The notes beneath the pieces were generated by a model. It was not told the origin of the DNA. It worked only from the letters and a program-made list of their open reading frames with translations, and did not search any database. A stretch of 64,000 nucleotides of DNA from assembly GCF_048771995.1 (NCBI RefSeq), contig NC_133024.1:58548501-58612500 (forward strand). The letters are read 5' to 3'. Position 1 is the first letter of the stretch, and each line of letters opens with the position of its first letter. Shown one piece after another: positions 41,201-53,200 of the stretch. The translations under genes and the position numbers were made by a program. The stretch comes from Taeniopygia guttata (Eukaryota; Chordata; Aves; Passeriformes; Estrildidae).

Positions 41201-44200
41201 ATTTGCTCCTGCAGGTAAAGCAGAAGTTGTTACAATGAAGATGTTATTGCTGCATAGAGGGAAATCCTTGCCGTGTAATGCTCCCCAGCAGGGAAATGAA
41301 AAGTAATTTTCCCTCCCAACCACATGCTCCCTAAATAAAAACAGGAGGAATGCAAGAATCAGCTTCACGTTAAGACACTTCAACATAGGCACCCACATGT
41401 GAGATGGGCAGCAAGCTTCCAGCGTAGTCAGTGCAAGTCAATACAGCCGGGGAGCAGCCATATGCTCTAGGATGGCTGACTTAACTTCTCTCTTTGTCGA
41501 CTGACAGAGGGAAAAATACAACAATTCCTTTCAATAGCAAGGCCAACAAAGCCTATGGAAAGAGGAGCTGTGTTTTACAGTAGCACTTCAGTTGCCCTAG
41601 GAGCTTACTTCACTCTGTGTATCCTAATGACTAGCTACGGCTCTTGGAGACTAACACCAGCCCTCCTCTAAGATGATAAACCCAGTATTTGGGTAAGCCT
41701 TTAAAGAGACCCAAAAGACAGAGAACAGCTTTTTATTTCTCCTTTAAAACAACCATTTAAGTAGAGACTGCATTCAGTGAGGTCCTGCTGGGGTCTAAGA
41801 CAGAAATATTTGGCATGCTTCAGACTATTGTGGTCTGAATCACACTGGCGCCACTAAGTGAAAAAACATCTTTATTAGAGCAGCAGCACCTTTGCTGTTA
41901 ACATCACAGTCAGGTCTAAGATTATCTGCTGCTGTTCTTCCTTCAAAAGGATTATAGTTTGGTTCATGGTAAGTCCATTTTCTTTCTTGCAGCCAAAGGA
42001 AACCCAAACCATACCAGCCTGCTGGTAAAGCATTTAAGCCAAACTCACAATGTTTGAGAAGAAAGGATTTAATTGCACTGTTTCCTTGAGGACTCAAGAC
42101 ACGAGAAGTGCTGACTCACATTCCCTCAGCTTTCATGTCTTGCATGAATCAATGCCCAGATGTGTAGTCACCTCTGTATACAGAATTTATTTCACATCTT
42201 GCTCTGGCTGTAACTTTGCCACTAAAAGATTTCAACATATGTCTGATCTTTCTGGTAGAGGTTCAGGGTGTTCCCACTTAACTACTTTCACCAGCAAGAC
42301 TCAAAGCTAAGCAAAAGTGAACATATATCCACAAATACTTTCCACCTAGAATTACTTTTACCAGCTTCAGTAGAAGAATTACCTACACTCAAAAGCATGT
42401 TCAAGAACCAACAGCATCTGCAGTTGCTTTTGTTTCCACATGGGAGTATTTTCAAAAATATTTCTTATTTGTATTTTTGTTCTTCCTCCTCCTAACCCTG
42501 AGACTGTTCAAAGTTTCCCAATATGAATTCCATGCTGTAAAATTTGGATAGAGCTAATTCCAGCATAGTCTTGTAGAAGCCATCTTGAACTGCACTGCAA
42601 ATTACCAAAACCCTTCCAAATAAGATCTATTCTGCATGAAGTGAAGCCAGATGATGAGTCACACTTAAGAAAAGCTACATGATCATGGAGAATGCTCATG
42701 GCATTGGCATTACTGTCATAAATACACATTAAAAAGCATTGTAAAAATGAGGATAAAAATTGCAAGAGCAATAAAATGCTAAAATCCCGAAGTTATTCAA
42801 GTAGAAATACTGTATTATGATATTAGACAACTCAACTTACTTTGCTGCAACTGTATTCTTCTGGTTTCATTTGGAGTTACCAAGACATATGGGCCAACAC
42901 TAAAATGAAAGAATACACTCTTATTTTTCCTGTTCACACAAAATCAGAACTAGGAAGTGTTCCTTCAACACAAAATTCAGTTTTCTGCTGTTGTAGCAAA
43001 CAACTTCATAGAAAAATGAGTATTTATTCTGATTCAGCTCTTTAGGAATTTTTGGTAAGTATTCTAGGAATACATGTTATATTTGTAATTGGCAGCAGAT
43101 ACGAAGGATAATATTTTCAGGAACTTTTAGAATAGCCTTTGCTGTTCTTATTCAAGTCTTACTCTTGACTGCCGACCTCAAATCTCATGCATTTCAAATC
43201 AAATCACTTCCTTGAGTCAAAATGTTCCATGTGGAAGACCACTGTCTGCTGGGAAGAGCACTGGTGCTGGCAGTCCTACCCCTTACCTTGTCGACACCAA
43301 GCGCCTTGTGGACTTAAGCAGCCTGCCAAAAAGTTGTCCAAGGAGTGTGCGAAGTCACACCTGTCTGTGATGGACCCAGATGACTTACTCTCAGCCTGAG
43401 CCTCAGTTTCCCTGTCGGTCTTTCATTTTCAGGCACCAGGAATTCCTTGGGCATATTCATCTTGCTGTCACACCTAAGGTGCGACTCACTGAATCAGGAC
43501 AAGGGGCCTGTTTTGCCAGACTTAATTCAAAATTCAGCTGCTGTCTCAAGGAGTTATCAATCTAATGTGACAGCAAAGAGGCAAGCCAGGGTTCAGAGTG
43601 TATTAAGAGACTCGAGGTGATCAAAAGAGTAATGAAAACATGTCAGTTCCACTTGGAGAAGACAAAGGGTTTTATCTCCATGGTGTATTGTGTGAGCAGG
43701 AGTTTACACAACTTCCACTTATCAGAAGCTGTGCCATGGGGGTGCAGGTTTACCAGAAATGCACTAAGCATGTGTTGGCCCCACACATCAGAGTCTTGGC
43801 AGGGTTTTATATGCAAGTGTGGGCACAAATATTTCATCTGGCTTCATTGCAGGGAAAGCACAAGGAGAAGAACAGCTAGCAAAGAATAATTAGGGGAGAA
43901 GGCTGAGCCTCTTCAGGAAGGGCCACAGTCAGTAGAGGACAAACTAGTAAGCAGAGAGAGAAGTTGGCAGTGGAAAAGTAATGAAACAATAAGGCCCAAG
44001 ACTAAGGTTTAAAAGGGGAATGAAAATCATGCAAAGAGATCAAAGCACCCAAAGCTGCCTGCTGCCGTATCACTGTAATTCAGGGTTTGGTAAGAGAGTA
44101 TTTATATCCAATTACCTCTTTCTCTTTGAAGACTTATTCCAGGAGGATGTGGATTAATTTATGAGATTAAACTAGTAAAGATAGAGCCGTGAGCTTTAAT

Positions 44201-47200
44201 GGTGCCGTTTAATATGATCTTTTCCCTTTCTGCCGGCATACTCTGGTGCCCCCGAGACGGTGAGACTGTTCTGCGAGTCTCCACTGAATCCCAGACCCTC
44301 AAAGGCTGGAGTGAAGAGTGCAGCAATGCCCCAGTGGCATTCACCACACAACTGCAAACATTACTTAAAAGAAGCTTTGACAACACATCTCGCTTATGGC
44401 ATAACACTCCCCATCAGTGACGCTTCAGATTTTTCTCTATTTGATTGAGTGGCAGCATTTCCAATTTATGCCAAAGTGCCTTTAACAAGCTGCTGCACAA
44501 TGTATCTGTTTCAAGACTTTTTTATAGCTTTTGTTTTGGTTTCAGATATTAAGATCATATTTCTCTCAAGTTCATACACAAAAATTATTAAGTACCTTTT
44601 AAACTCCCCTCCATTCCCTTTGGCAGTGATAAAAGTGGCTGAAATTGTACGTTGCAATGCTACATATCTTCCCCTCCCAAAAATCAATCAGTGCATCTAA
44701 GATATCACGCTGCCTCACAGCACTAGAGGGCAGAAGAGTTTTTATCCCATGTACTTTGATGACTTTAAACAGCATTTGTCTGGTTGATTTATTTTAAGTT
44801 ATAATCAATTTTTAAAAAAAAATATCTCAGCTTGTCTGAACATGTATGAGAAGTCATGTTATCAGGTCTAGCCCTTTTGCCATGAATCATTTCCTTCATC
44901 TACTTCTGCTTTTTGTCTGGAAGGCTCAGACCTCAAGAAGCCAGGTGGGGCCCACTCTTCTGGTACCAGACTGTGGCCTCATCATCAGCACCTAAGAAGG
45001 ACTGCACATGAAATACATCAAAGATAATCAGTTTACCAAAGAGGTAGAGGTGACAGTACATTTACCATCTGTTTTCCAGAGATCATATTAAGAATTGTCA
45101 TGTTTAAAACAGTGTTTATTAAAAACAAAATTAATTTCCATTTCTATTAAAATAAAGGCAAAGAAAGTGAGGATGCCAAGTCTTCAGTGGGGGAGGGAAG
45201 GGGAGAACAGGACACCAACTTTTCTTTGTCTTTTATCTAATGCTTTGTTTTACTTATTATTAGAAGAAAAAGAAAAACAAAAGGCAAGGAGGGCATTTTT
45301 GAGTTTATCTAACTTTATAATATTCACCTTGGTCTCTGGAAAGCTATGCCAGAGTGTGGGTTTGGGTACTGGAATCAGGAATGGCCTTAAGCGGAAGGAG
45401 GGAAGGATTAGGCTAGATACTAGGAAGAAATTCTTTACTGGCAGGGTGGTGAGGCACTGGAACAAGTTGTCCAGAGATGTTGTGGGTTCCCCATCCTTGA
45501 GGTGTTTAAGACCAAGCTGGATGGGGCTCTGAATAGCCTGGTCTAGTGGAAGGATTCCTGTCCATGGCAGGGGGGTTGGAATTAGATGACCTTTAAGGTC
45601 TCTTAAAGAATCATTCCATGATTCTCTGAGCAGGGGAAGGAGGAGTAAGTACATGGCAAATTTCTTGTGTGAGGGGTGAAAGTCAGGGTCCAAACTGGTT
45701 CCTTGCCTTTTAACCCTACAGGAGAGGAGCCAAATGAGCTGTTGTCTGAAAAACTCCACCTGCCCTACCAGTTCTAAAATCTGCATATAAAATTCCTTAT
45801 TTTCTTGAGATTCTCTTTTTGAAGGAAAGAAAGTTAATGCAAAAAACAGCTTTCTCCTTGTGTTTTTATCCAGTTTGCTGGATATTTTATGTCATTTCTT
45901 TGTTCAGGCAAAATCTCTGATTCAGTTAAGCCTATAAAACCTGCTATAGCCTGTCAATTTAATATTCCAGTCAGTTTCTGGGTTGCCACAGTAGCCATAA
46001 GTCTGGAGCAAATTATCCTACTTACCTGAGAAGCAATTAAGGAAATGTGAAGATTTGAAGCTATCAGTGGTGTGCAGAATTTTGTGCTTTATACCGATAT
46101 ATGAAGTGCTTCAAAATCCAAAGACAGAAAAGATTATAAAGAATTTAACTTTACAGTTTCCCTAATAATGAGTCTAATTGTTATAACACTTAAGCCTATC
46201 TTTGAGGTAGGGTTGTTTTATAAATATAAATACAGAAGTCACTGGAAGGGGGAGAAAGAACATCTTACCCCAGTTACAGCTCTTCAAAAAAGAAAAATCA
46301 TCTTCTCCTTTATGTATCATATTAATCTTGATGAGTGTTTTTTGTTTTATTTTCTCTGCAGAAAATGGGAATGTATTGACTCATTACACAGACTGAACAG
46401 ATATTAATGAGAGTAAGAAAGTTATAACCCAATAAGAAAATGCATCTATATTGAAATTTAAAAAAAAACGAACCTCCTATGATTTTTCAAGCAGATACAC
46501 ATAACCTACCATAGTTGTGGGATTATAAATGCCTATGTAACAATATATCATTGTGGTTTAACCCCAGTCATTAACTAGGCACCACATGGCTGCTCGCTCA
46601 CTCTGGCTCCCATAGGATGGGATGGAGAATTAGAAGGGTTAAAGTGAGAAAACTCATGGGTTGAGATAAAGACAAGTTTAACAGGTAAAGCAAAAGCTGC
46701 ACACACAAGCAAAGCAGGAATGGATTCACCACTTCCCATGGTCAGGCAGGTGTTCAGCCATCCCCGGGAAAGCAGGGCTCTACCACATGTAATGGTGACT
46801 CGGGAAGGTGAACTCCATCACTTTGTACATCTCACCCCTCCTTCTCCTTCCCCCAGTTATGTATGCTGAGCATGATGTCATATGTTATGGGATACACGTC
46901 TGCCAGTTGGGGTCAGCTGTCCCACAGCCCTCACAACTTCCTGTGCACCCCAGCCCTCACTCTGATGGGGCGGCGTGGGAGGCAGAAAAGACCCTGACTC
47001 AGTGTCAGCCCTGCTCAGCAATAACAAAACATCTCTGTGTTATCAACACACTTTCGGCCACAAACCCAAAGCGTAGCCCCACTGCTGCTACTATGAAGAA
47101 AATAAGTTCTACTCTGGCCAAAACCAGCACATGCAGAGAGAGAGAGAGAGAGAGAGATAAATAAAACATTTCCGTCAGGAGAAACATGCAATACAGTCAT

Positions 47201-50200
47201 AGATAATCTGTAATGATAGTTTACACTTTGAGTGATCAGTAACTTTAGGAACACCCTGTCTTGAAAACTTAAAATTTTGAATCATGTGTAAGTCTACTCT
47301 TCTAACTAGGACACCTAGTTCTGAAGGACACGTCTTCAGTGCTTTAAAGGCTTAGGCAATAGCAACTTTTGTTCTACTTTCTTTCAGGTTTGTATAAACA
47401 ATTTATTTCTAAAATTGAAAAAATACATGAGGGCTGCAGTTCTCCGGTAATAGTTTTTGCAGAGCTGTGCTCTTCAGTTTTACCTCAAGTCCACTCCAGC
47501 CATCTACCACAGAAGAAGTATTCAAATGAAGTGTGAAATTGTTTAAAGAGTTACAAAAGAAATGGGTGTTATAAACTATTTCCAGTTCTACTGTGTTCCA
47601 TACCATGGGTGCATTGGTACATGAATGTCACAGAGCTGAAAGCCAAATATTTTGCTCTGCTGGGCAGAGTGCTCTGCATAACAGACAGAAAAATAGGGAA
47701 AACTAAGTTGGAGAGCAAAAAAATGACTAAAGCTTGGGAAGGAGGCACGGACAGATTCAGTCAGAAGAGGGACCTAGGGTGAGATATTGCATTAGATAAT
47801 ATGTTAAGACTGAATTTAAGAGATCAAACTGCCAAAGCCAACTCTTGAATTTCCTTCAAAGATACACCAAGCTGAACTTTGCATTCATTTATCAGGAATT
47901 GTTTTAAGAGCTGTCTAGTCCACACCACCACAAAGTATTATTTTCACCAAAGCTCTCATGCCTGATGGAGCAGCCACATGCTGCTGAGCAGCACAGAAGC
48001 TGCCAAATTAAAGGGCTACAAGATGCCAAATCCCAGCAAGCAGATAACTGTCCTGTAGGTACCCCTACTCTGCAATGCACACACAACCAGATGCTAATGA
48101 TAATTGACAGACACAATTCTAGACCTCAGCTGAGCAATATGCTCTGTGTCCCAGCAGTGCCATAAGCAGAGCTCTAAGAAAGTGTACAAACCTTACATGC
48201 AGGCCTGGGGTTCTGGCTTTCCATCTTTATCAGTGGCATCATCTTACCAGTTTGTAGCTCAAAGACAAAAGTGATTTACTGGGGCTTAGCATTACACACT
48301 GTCTGATTCATCCTCATTGCACGTGTGCTCTTAACACAAGAGGCAGAAAATGAATTACATCAGCAGGAAATGTTTATCACCAAAAGTCTACTTCCATGGA
48401 TTTTCTCCTGTGTTTGCCAGAGGCCAGGAATGCATTTAATTAATACAGTTCAAAAGGTGTCTGGAAGATTATTAAACCAGGGTATAACTCACTTTTGTAT
48501 CTGATCCCTTTCATTAAGAAAGAGGCAACCTTTATGGCATTTGTGAGGATGAAAGCAAAAAGTTTAAACCTGAAGAAGTGAACTCGCAAGAGGGAAGAGT
48601 AAGAAGGGAGAGGGCAGCAGAGAGCAGCCCAGGAGAAAGTAAGAGTCAGAAATCTGCAGGAAAGAAACAGACCTGAAGTTCTGCTGTTACCAACATGCTT
48701 GTAGAGAAATTCCTGAAGTTAAAATTTGGTCAAAAGACTAAAACTGAAACTTGGAACTGAATTTCCAACAGTTTAGATGAGGATCAGACTCAGCATCTTG
48801 TGGTCTTGGCACATCAGAAAGAAGGGCAGGTGCTTCAGCCAGTAGTGTGTTTTGGACAATTTAAACCAATTTCTGAAGATTCAAGGAAATTGCCACCCTG
48901 AGGGATCAAATCAGGGAGCCAAGGGGTAGCCCTCAGCCCAAACTTGGCTCACAGCACAGCTTTCTCTCTCTGAAAACACTAATGTGCCATTAGTCAGCTT
49001 GTGGTCAGATTACACCAAAGGGGCAGAGTTCACTGTGGCAGTGCTGTAGATCTGCATCAGACCCAGCAAAGTCTAGAAAAGTCAGACATGGCCATGCTCG
49101 TGCTGTCCCCACGTGCTAGAGCCGCTCAGTTCCCTCAGCACAGCGCAGTGTCAGGGATGTAGGGAGAGGGGTGTAGGCTTGTAGGGAGCATGCCAGAGCC
49201 AGCTGGAGCACCTGGTAATCACTTGCAGTGAGGAGCATGGAGCATCATCCATGGGCAGGCCAGGTGCTGGGCCCGAGCTCTCCCCTGCAGAGCCGTGCAT
49301 GTGTTGCATGTCAGGCCTGCCAGCGTGCCTGGGGAGCTCAGCGGGTCAGATGCCGCATCACACAAACATTGAGATTTGAGCTAGTGGCGTGTTCATCTCT
49401 GCTTGCCTGCTTCTTTTCGACAATGTATTTCCTCCTCCACTGTCACAGCATCAGAGAATTTGTCCTTTCATTGCCCCTGCCCAAATGCAGCATCCTTCCC
49501 TACATTCCTTATTCATCACCTTGCCACAGCTCCTCATCAAGCTATGCATCAAGAGAACATGTCAGACAAGCTCCTTCAAAACAAGCTCCTTCAAAAAAGC
49601 CTTCTAATACAGAATATGGAAGGACTTCCTCCCTTCCTTCCCCCAAACGTTATATGGAACAGCAACCCCCACCATCCAGACTGACAGTACAGTTGCTGTC
49701 TTACATAGACCCTGCCACCAATCCTGTGCCTGGACAAAAGGCTGGCTACTGACCACAGTGAAGCTGGGCATCACTCAAGTGCTCCACTGGGCTGTAAATA
49801 TTAGTACATCAGCCTGCAAGACAGAGAGTTGTGAGACTTCTGTGCAGCAAGTGGAGAGCTAAACTCTGAACAGATTTTCCATAATTCAAACTACATGTCT
49901 TGCACTCCCAGCAGTGGCTGCGCAGTGGGCAAAACAAGTATTTTGGTAAAAATCCGCCTACAGTTTTTGTAGACTGACTTTTTTTTTATTCTACAGAAAC
50001 TTTAGTTCATGAAAGAAAAAAAAAAAAATCAGAGCTGCTAAGTATAGTCTGTCAGTAATAGGATGAGGGGTCTTATAACACCAGAAATATTTTGGTTTGG
50101 TTTTTGGGTTTTTTATTTTAATTCAGGACTAACACTGGAAAATGAAGGAAAGAAGCTCTGATAGATTTGGCTCCAGTGGTCAAAGAGTACAATTTCTTGA

Positions 50201-53200
50201 GTCAAGCATTCTAGCAAGTTTGCTCTCCTTTCAGACAAAATTATGAGGGACTGTTACCAGCTGTGCAGCAATATATCTTCAGGCTTTATTATTTTGCATT
50301 TCAGTTTTTAATGTATTTTACCAGAACCAATATTATTCTTGGCAGCTTTAAAGGCACTGAAGGCAGACTGCTGAATGGGGGCAGCAGTTTTTTTTTCAGG
50401 CACTAGCTATAGTTCACCCTCTAATTTCCCCACTTTCCTCCACCTTTCTTCTGTACAGACTTTTGTTTCTGAATAGGTATGAACAGGGGCAATTTGGGAA
50501 TTCGCTTTCTACAAGTTAATTTCATGGCACTTAGCAGACAAAGTGAATCCACTTTAATGTAAGCTTATTATTATAAGCGGTTTCAAGCTCCTGTGAAAAA
50601 AGTCATCCTGGTGACTTTTTTCTCCATGGCCTGAAACCACACTCTATGTATAACTGGATGGGGATGTGCAAAGTGTGACTTCAATTTTGCATTTGAACAA
50701 GTATTTTTCTTAATTAGGACCATTTCATTGTCACTTCTCACCCTTGACACATCATATGAGGGCTTTTCCAAAGCAGAACTACCTAAACTCTAATACCAGC
50801 TGCCCACCTTGTATTTTAATAGTCTGGTTTGAATATCGAGTACTGAACAGGACTGCAACATGCTACATCCCACACATATTTCATGCATCCAGTCTAAACA
50901 AAGGGTCCCCTAATCTGACCCTAAGATGCTCCTGAAATGTTTTCCCACTCCCAGTTTCTCTCACAGCCTGAGACAGAGAGTTTGCATTGAAACAATTCAC
51001 ACAGAGCCTTCAAGAGAGACTCCAACTCCTGCTTTGCTGGCAGCAAAACCATACCCCTCTCTGTTTCCAAAAAATAGCAAGCAGAATCTGGAATAGAGAC
51101 ACTACTTGGCACAGAGCTATCCTGTTTGGGCCCCTCATGTTCCCTCTGCTATGCATATTCCAGAAATCCTTTAGGCAGAAAGGCAGAAATCCTGTGCCTT
51201 TTTTCTCCTACTGCCACTCTATAACTTCAGCTCTCCAACTGCTCTTGTTATCCCAGAACCTGAAAACCTGAACTTGAGGGTGTCCCAGTAATTTAAAGGT
51301 CATATTAAAATGGGTTGGTGGCTGAAAAGCTGAGTCAGCTTTATCACTGCTAAAATGATATTTTAATCTGAAATCTTTCTTGAAATGTAGCTTGAGAAAA
51401 TGAACAAAGTAATAATTAATGACACCATTTTTTTTAAGAATAATGTTCTTAAAAACTCCACTGTTCTGTTTCAGTATTTCAGATGCTATTTTCTCCTTTA
51501 ATCTGTGTTAGTTAAGGAAATTACAGTTAAAGTGGCTTCATCCCATTCAAACTGCCAGGTAGCATCCTCCTTCTAAAGGAAAGGATGCAAAACCCACTCT
51601 CATTCAGTTCATTTTTTATTAGAGTATTAGTTTCCCCACTCATATTATATGGTTTCTATTTCAACCTGTCTTTCCCTCATCCCTCTTCTCATTAACTGAA
51701 TACTAATGCAGACTTTAATTTGTACATCCGAGATTTAGGAACTAATTCTTTTTTAGAACTTTATGAAGACACAGGGAGACTATTTTCACATAGCAGAAAA
51801 TAATAATCAGACTTTGCAGTGGATGCACAACAGCTTTATGTCTGCAAGAATCATGTAAGATGAAAGAGGGAACAGGGATTTGTGTGATTATATGCACTCT
51901 GGCCTTAAATTCTGCAGGGAGTTCTGGCAAACCAATTGATTAATTATTCACCTAACCTGTACCAGGGGGTTTGTATGCCAGACAAACTGGGTAAACACAG
52001 TCATGCCAATGGCAAAACTCCCACTAGCCCTCCTGCCCCCTCCTCCCCCCCCCCCAAAAAACCTAAACAGCAACAAAATGCACACATCACAGCTACATAA
52101 ACAAACTGTGGCTGTCCTTACTCTACTGTGAATACCTGGCACTGTGAGAGCAGGCAAGATAAAAAAATTTTCATATTTGGAAGCGTCAGCAAATACAGCG
52201 TCAGACTGTAACTAAGGAATTGTTGTTTGCTCTCCTGAAAGCCAGTCATTAAAGCACTGATGGATTTTAAAAGGGCTCAGCTCTTAACAGTCCCTGTATC
52301 ATTACTACCCAATGGGCAAGCATTCATAGGTTTCAGTGGAAAGCTGCTGATCTCTTCTCGACATCAGCTGCCTGCCACCTCCTCCTCACGTGGCTCCATC
52401 TTCTTCACCCAGAAAGAAGGGAAAGGAAACTGAAACAGTTTGCAGTTTTGCCAGCTGCCCTTCGAAAGATGGAAGAAAAAGAAGCAAGCTAAGCAAAATC
52501 AGCACGTAACAATAATAATAATCTTAGCATTACATGCATTGTTACTAAGAACTCAGAAAAAGCAAAATGGTGAAAAGGAATAAACACTTAGCTATGGTCA
52601 TCTGTTTATATGAAATACACATGCATAAAACACACACAGAGCTTTCCATTTCTATTCTGTGTTATATCTGCAAGGCACAGCTTATACAAGCTATCTCAGG
52701 ATTGTCACTGGAGAGCAAGAGAGAGACTAAGCATAGATTCCAATAAAGCACCAAATGCTGAAGCGTTGGTTTTAGTTTTGTGAGCATGAAGTTCCTGGAA
52801 GCTGTTCCGTGTCCTTGACTGCATTCAGAGCAGTGTTGGAATGCAGCCTATATCCATCTCTTAAGCCAAACTAAGTATTTTTAGACTTTCCAGGATGAAA
52901 TATTAGGAGACACAGAAAACAGGGAGCTAGAACCAGATTTGAAATTTCACTTCAAAAAAAGATGGCAAGAAACTTTGAAAAAAGATGCCAGACGCCACGT
53001 ATGCCAGTATCCAAGGTACAGAACTGGCCACTGCTATGGCACAGGGTATAAGCCATGCTGTCAAGAAGCCTGCCAGAACAACTAGGATCCCATGCAGGAA
53101 GCTCCAAAGAGATGACAACAAGCTGCTTGTGTGCTCAGACACATGTAGGCTGTCTATAAAGTATTTTCACCTTTAAAAGTGTACACCTCGAGTAAGCTGG

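Noticed and set aside
43278-43460. Minus-strand ATG with GTAAGT and GTAAGG donors, considered as an alternative EPSTI1 first exon
   Set aside because: Phases 0 or stop-containing, not the phase 2 that exon 2 requires.
45250-45786. 178-codon open frame on the minus strand
   Set aside because: It is the reverse strand of a CR1 3' end and its flank, not a gene.
46020-46200. Strong CAG/GTAAGT donor on the minus strand in EPSTI1 intron 1
   Set aside because: No open frame in the required phase leads into it; a non-coding exon is possible but unsupported.
49228-49752. 174-codon open frame on the plus strand
   Set aside because: Starts with GTG and has no domain or conserved motif.
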